From NCBI GenBank assembly GCA_003427395.1, contig BFEA01000032.1, positions 1,547,978-1,571,430 of the forward strand: a DNA stretch of 23,453 nt, given 5' to 3'. This document shows, in pieces, positions 19,660 through 23,453 of this stretch (the first letter of the stretch is position 1; each line of letters opens with the position of its first letter). Made by a program: the position numbers and the translations under genes. The notes beneath the pieces are model-generated. The model saw nothing but the letters and a program-made list of their open reading frames with translations, was not told the origin of the DNA and searched no databases. Source of the DNA: Chara braunii (Eukaryota; Streptophyta; Charophyceae; Charales; Characeae).

Positions 19660-19820
19660 CAACATCTACCATGGTCCTGCATTACCCCATTGAATGGAAA
19701 CACTGAACACGACCCATATTTTACCGCAATCCAGCATTACCGCATTGAGTGCGAACTATGAGCACAATCAATATTTTACCGCAGTCCAGCATTACCGCAT
19801 TGAGTGCGAACACTACCGCA
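19660..19820. repeat. 55-bp tandem repeat, nearly three copies
   Basis: CC(A/T)GCATTAC recurs at 19676, 19731 and 19786 with GAGTGCGAAC and ATATTTTACCGCA between. Confidence 0.9.
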
Positions 19821-19889
19821 GTCCACAAAGTATGTGATCAACCAAACTGTTGCTGATCTCATATTAAAATGAAGGCATCTCTCATTGCG

Positions 19890-20400
19890 ACCGCTGCTAA
19901 GGCACCATTTAGTCTTCACTTAGGGCCAAGGCGCCACAGCCCATAGCGTGCGTGACTAGTAAGAAAAATTGTTGGTCGCATAATAAAATAACTCTCACTG
20001 TGCCCAGCAGTTGAGGGTTTCACTTAGCCTTCACTTAGGGCCAAGGTACCATTGTCCACAGTGTGAGTGACCAGCAAAAGGACTGCTGGTCGCAAAATGA
20101 AGTAAATAACTCTCACTGTGCTCAGCAGTTGAGGGTTTCACTTAGCCTTCACTTAGGGCCAAGGTACCACAGTCCACAGTGTGTGTGACCAGCAAAAAAA
20201 CTGTTGGTCGCAAAACAAAGTAAATAACACTCACTGTGCTCAGCAGTTGAGGGTTTCACTTAGCCTTCACTTAGGGCCAAGGTACCACAGTCCACAGTGT
20301 GTGTGACCAGCAAAAAAACTGTTGGTTGTATAACAAAATAAATAACACTCACTGTGCCCAGCAGTTGAGGGTTCCACTTAGCCTTCTCTTAGAACCAATG
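19890..20400. repeat. 115-118-bp tandem repeat, just over four copies
   Basis: CTTCACTTAGGGCCAAGG (or a variant) recurs at 19914, 20029, 20147, 20265 and 20383. Each unit holds an inverted repeat GACCAGCA ... TGCTGGTC, perfect at 20069-20076/20084-20091 and decayed in the others. The two middle units are nearly identical. Confidence 0.95.
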
Positions 20401-20561
20401 TGCCTCACCCCATACACAATTATTTCAAACTGATATGTAGTATTGGTCCACGATCTCAAACCGAGCCTTTTATCAGGGTTTTGTCATAAACCCGAACCCC
20501 TATCCTTAACAGCATTAACGATGGTAATCTGACAATAGGCATGCAAAACCTGATAAACAGC

Positions 20562-21597
20562 GATGTGCGCCGTAGCGCACAGATTGTAATAAACGCCGGT
20601 GCACACCGTAGTGCATAGATCCTGATAAGCCTCAATGTGCATCGTAGCGCCCAGACCCTAATAAACAGCAGCGCACACTGCAGTGCGCAGATCCTGAAAA
20701 ACAGCAACACACACTGCAGTGCACAGACCCTGACAAACAGCAGCGCACACCGTAGTGCACAGATCCTGATAGACAACAACGCACACCGTACTGCACAAAT
20801 CCAGACAAACAGCAACTCACACCGTAGTACACAGATCCCAACAAACAGCAGCGCACATCGTAGTGCACAGATCCTGATAGACAGCAGCGCACATCGTAAT
20901 GCACAGATCCCAACAAACATTAGCGCAAACCGTAGCGCATAGATCCTAATAGACAGCAGCGTACACCGTAGTGCACAAATCCTGATAGACAACAGCGCAC
21001 ACCGTAGGTCACGGATCCTGACAAACAGCAGCGCACACCGTAGTGCACAAATCCTGATAGACAGCAGCGCACACCGTAGTGCACAGATCCTGATGATCAG
21101 TTGCGCACACCGTAGTGCANACAGCAGCGCACACCGTAGTGCACAAATCCTGATAGACAGCAGCGCACACCGTAGTGCACAGATCCTGATGATCAGTTGC
21201 GCACACCGTAGTGCACAGATCCCGACAAACAGCAGCGTACACCGTAGCGCACAGATCCTGATAGACAGCAGCGCAGACCGTAGTGCACAGATCCTCATAG
21301 ACAGCAGCGCACACCGTAGTGCACAAATCCTGATAGACAGCAGCGCACACCGTAGTGCACANAGCAGCGCAGACCGTAGTGCACAGATCCTCATAGACAG
21401 CAGCGCACACCGTAGTGCACAAATCCTGATAGACAGCAGCGCACACCGTAGTGCACATATCCTGATGATCAGCAGCGCACCTCATAGTGCACAGATCCTG
21501 ATAGACAGCAGCGCACACCGTAGTACACAGATCCTGATGATCAGCGGCGCACACCGTGGTGCATAGATCCCGACAAAACAGCAGCGCACACCATGGA
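20562..21597. repeat. 36-bp minisatellite with two assembly seams
   Basis: The unit AGCAGCGCACACCGTAGTGC followed by ACAGATCCTGATAGAC recurs every 36 bp. There are nominally about 28 copies, or about 23 if the two seams are duplicates. Because 36 is a multiple of 3, long frames open on both strands (up to 312 codons) with 12-residue periodicity. These are not genes. N at 21120 and N at 21362 each break the repeat phase. The left part is more diverged than the right. Confidence 0.97.
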
Positions 21598-21778
21598 AAA
21601 TCTCTGGTTTGCCAATTAGCCCTTAATAACGGTGCGCGTCGCCAGCCATTGACATATCAGAACTACCCAGCGTCAGGTCAGCAAATGGCTAATCACGCCG
21701 CACCAGGTTGGCCAGTAGAAATCTAAGGCCATACCTCACTGCGCCTGGTTGTCGAGCAGCAGATCAGAAATGTATCAG

Positions 21779-21915
21779 ACTATGCCAGCCTGTCAAACAT
21801 TAGATTGGAAGTATCTGGCTATGCCAGCCTGCCAAGCATCAGATCGGAATAGTACCAGGGTATGCCAGCCTGCCAAGCATCTGACCGGAATAGTATCAGG
21901 CTATGCCAGCCTGCC
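21779..21915. repeat. 39-41-bp tandem repeat, about 3.4 copies
   Basis: TATGCCAGCCTG recurs at 21781, 21820, 21861 and 21902, followed by CCAAGCATC(A/T)GA(T/C)CGGAA. Confidence 0.93.
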
Positions 21916-21964
21916 TGCGGGGAATCAAACAGGCGCCCATATAATGAAAGGACAGTGGGACAAA

Positions 21965-22056
21965 GGTGAACGAGGAGAGGGAGGAAGAAGAGGGAGAGCG
22001 AAGGGAGCAAAGAGAGAGAGAGGTAGGAGAGGAGGCATGGGAGGAGGCAATGACCC
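21965..22056 (+). other. Purine-rich tract
   Basis: About 90 bp is almost only A and G on the + strand (GAGGAGAGGGAGGAAGAAG and similar). The frames across it are charged low-complexity artefacts. It is too long and too far from any LTR start to be called a polypurine tract. Confidence 0.7.
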
Positions 22057-22242
22057 TAGTGGGAACCAGGACCGCCGTGCTTCCCCGAGCAACCCCGCCC
22101 CTTTACCTCCCTCTTGCTTGCCTTGGTTTTGCTCCTTCTCCTACTTGCTCCAGCGCAGCAGCTTCGGTCCTCATTCCTCCCTGTTGTTCCGCCAACACTT
22201 CCGCATTCACACAAGTGAGGGTTTGTCCTTCAAGTGGCACAA

Positions 22243-22264
22243 CCTCTCTTTTATAGTAGAGAGG
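22243..22264 (-). promoter_or_regulatory. TATA-like motif in a hairpin, pointing left
   Basis: On the minus strand the sequence reads ACTATAAAAGAGAGG, a strong TATA-box match. It sits between perfect 7-bp inverted arms (22243-22249 and 22258-22264). A 14-base core (22248-22261) recurs with two changes in opposite orientation at 23184-23197. Promoter function is inferred. Confidence 0.35.
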
Positions 22265-22296
22265 CCAGGTGGTAGGGCCCAAGTGCGGCAGTCCTA

Positions 22297-22720
22297 GGGC
22301 TAAAAATAGCACAGGCCTGTGCTAAAATTAGCACAGGCCTGCGCTAAAATTGATGCGGGACTGGGACAGTCACGACTTTGGGACACGAACAGTCAGTCCC
22401 GTGCTAAAAATAGCACGGCCCTGCGCTAAATATAGCGCGGGCTTGTGCTAAAATTAGCGCGGGACTGCGCTAAAAATAGCACGGGGCTGGGGACAGTCCC
22501 GACTTCGGGACACAAACAGTCAGCCCCGTGTTAAAAATAGCACAGGCCTGCGCTAAATCTAGCGCGGGCCTGTGCTAAAATTAGCGAGGGACAGCGCTAA
22601 AATTAGCGCGGGACTTGGGATAAAAATAGCGCGGGCCTGCGCTATATTTAGCGCAAGCCTGCGCTAAAAATAACTCAGGCCTGCGCTAAAAATAGCACGG
22701 ACCAGTACTAAATTAGTGTC
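22297..22720. repeat. Array of palindromic units with a higher-order repeat
   Basis: Blocks of GCTAAAA(T/A)TAGC alternate with GCGCGGGCCTGCGC or CACAGGCCTGTG, so most units are self-complementary. Bases 22307-22324 are a perfect 18-bp palindrome. A longer block beginning GGGACAGTC(A/C)CGAC repeats 127 bp apart (22363 and 22490), and a decayed third copy lies near 22735. No gene is present. Confidence 0.93.
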
Positions 22721-23183
22721 GGGCTTGAACTGGCCCGACTTTGGGATACTAAGGGTCGGCCTTGTTTTGAAAACAAAACACCCCTCTTAATCATAATAAG
22801 GGCCCAATCCCGTATTCCCCTTGACCATTCTGAGTCGTACTCTTCCCAACGCGGTAAGTCCGGTCCCAAGTGGTCAATTCTCACTAACCCTTGGTCCGTT
22901 TTTTTAGTGCCATTCGGACCGGGCCCTACTGATCCGGCTCTTGCAGACGCGGCGGTTCACCCCGAAAGTCGTGATTCGATCTCCATGGGGCTGGACCGTC
23001 GTGCCATCTTGCACGCTAACTCGATCTAAGAGACCAACCAGCGCATCAGCACTTTGTTGATCGTGACCACAAGCATTTCTACGGTGTGGAGGCCGACCCT
23101 GACGAGTCAACTATACGTTGACACGGCGCGCCGCTCTCCGACAACCATACCAAACCCCATTCCTGGCGTCCCCGGCAGGATCC
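22721..23183. other. Unassigned DNA after the palindromic array
   Basis: No recognisable gene. TTGACCA (22821-22827) and TGGTCAA (22871-22877) form a short inverted repeat. Short frames from about 22906 to 23180 show no known domain. Confidence 0.4.
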
Positions 23184-23198
23184 CTCTACTATAAGGGG
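23184..23198 (+). promoter_or_regulatory. TATA-like motif, pointing right
   Basis: CTCTACTATAAGGGG resembles a TATA box and matches the minus-strand motif at 22248-22261 except for AA versus GG. Downstream, 23199-23453 has only short frames. Function is inferred. Confidence 0.3.
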
Positions 23199-23453
23199 AT
23201 ATGTACACATCACTTCTATCATTCACCTTCAAGTCCGCTTGAACGACTATGCGGCACTGTCGTGCTCTTGCTGCTAATGCTGCCATCGCTGATCTCTGCT
23301 TGCTCGGACACTCGCTGCGCCCGTTGTCAGGCGGCCACAAGTAGTGCGCCGCCTGAAAACGGCAGTTTAGGGGTCTAGGCTCAGGGTTAAGTCCGCGTTT
23401 TGACAGTGCTTTGGGATGACCGGGCTGCAGGAATTATGAGAACTCAGGGTACC
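23199..23453. other. Unassigned right edge
   Basis: An 86-codon frame spans 23118-23378. It has a Leu-rich hydrophobic stretch (LCGTVVLLLLMLPSLISA) followed by four Cys, but its upstream half covers the TATA-like motif and there is no known domain. Nothing else was seen. Confidence 0.25.

Noticed and set aside
20456-21566. Long open frames (312, 181, 157 codons) on both strands
   Set aside because: They follow from the stop-free 36-bp repeat and cross the two N seams; 12-residue periodicity appears on both strands.
17904-21597. CRISPR-like arrays
   Set aside because: Units are contiguous or imperfect with no unique spacers of fixed size, there are no cas genes, and the context is a plant retroelement.
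21965-22056. Polypurine tract of the retroelement
   Set aside because: It is about 90 bp long, lies 5.7 kb after pol, and no LTR-like start follows.
16304-23453. A 3' LTR matching the region before 7676
   Set aside because: I compared the end of the presumed 5' LTR (7266-7675) by eye with the downstream DNA and found no match, so no LTR pair is claimed.

Overview
The window looks like repeat-dense, intergenic nuclear DNA from a plant (streptophyte). The main evidence is a Ty3/gypsy chromovirus whose primer-binding site matches the plant initiator-Met tRNA, an exact telo-box upstream of gag, long (CT)n tracts and a MITE-like insertion. The species cannot be named from the sequence. No intact cellular gene is visible, and every long recognisable coding region is broken.

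Layout. 1-180 is a G-rich block. 181-4770 is mostly unassignable DNA with (CT)n/(TG)n microsatellites and a few short tandem duplications. About 4780-7265 holds degenerate repeats. Among them is a diverged tandem duplication (about 5130-6430 and 6431-7265). The first copy carries a 358-bp MITE-like insertion, and the second copy keeps the matching empty site. A probable 5' LTR end (~7670-7675) abuts a primer-binding site at 7676-7693.

7694-9742 is an unusually long leader. It contains a poly(A) run, an unidentified coding-like fragment, a pyrimidine-rich block, four related hairpin units and a telo-box. 9743-16303 is a decayed chromovirus polyprotein on the + strand: gag with a CCHC knuckle, protease, reverse transcriptase, RNase H, integrase and chromodomain. 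I count about 18 in-frame stops and 7 frame changes. Three key residues are also lost (protease, RT, integrase zinc finger). At the sites where the family residue is known, the changes fit G-to-A/C-to-T transitions.

Downstream, a broken open frame of about 390 codons runs on the opposite strand (17877 to 16691) and resembles nothing I recognise. It is followed by a patchwork of at least eight different minisatellites (17904-22720), ending in an array of palindromic units. That array lies between two near-identical TATA-like motifs pointing away from each other. No second LTR was found, so the 3' LTR is either outside the window or lost.

Two single-N joins inside the 36-bp array are each flanked by exact 95-bp duplicates. 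They are best read as assembly seams, so the copy number there is inflated.
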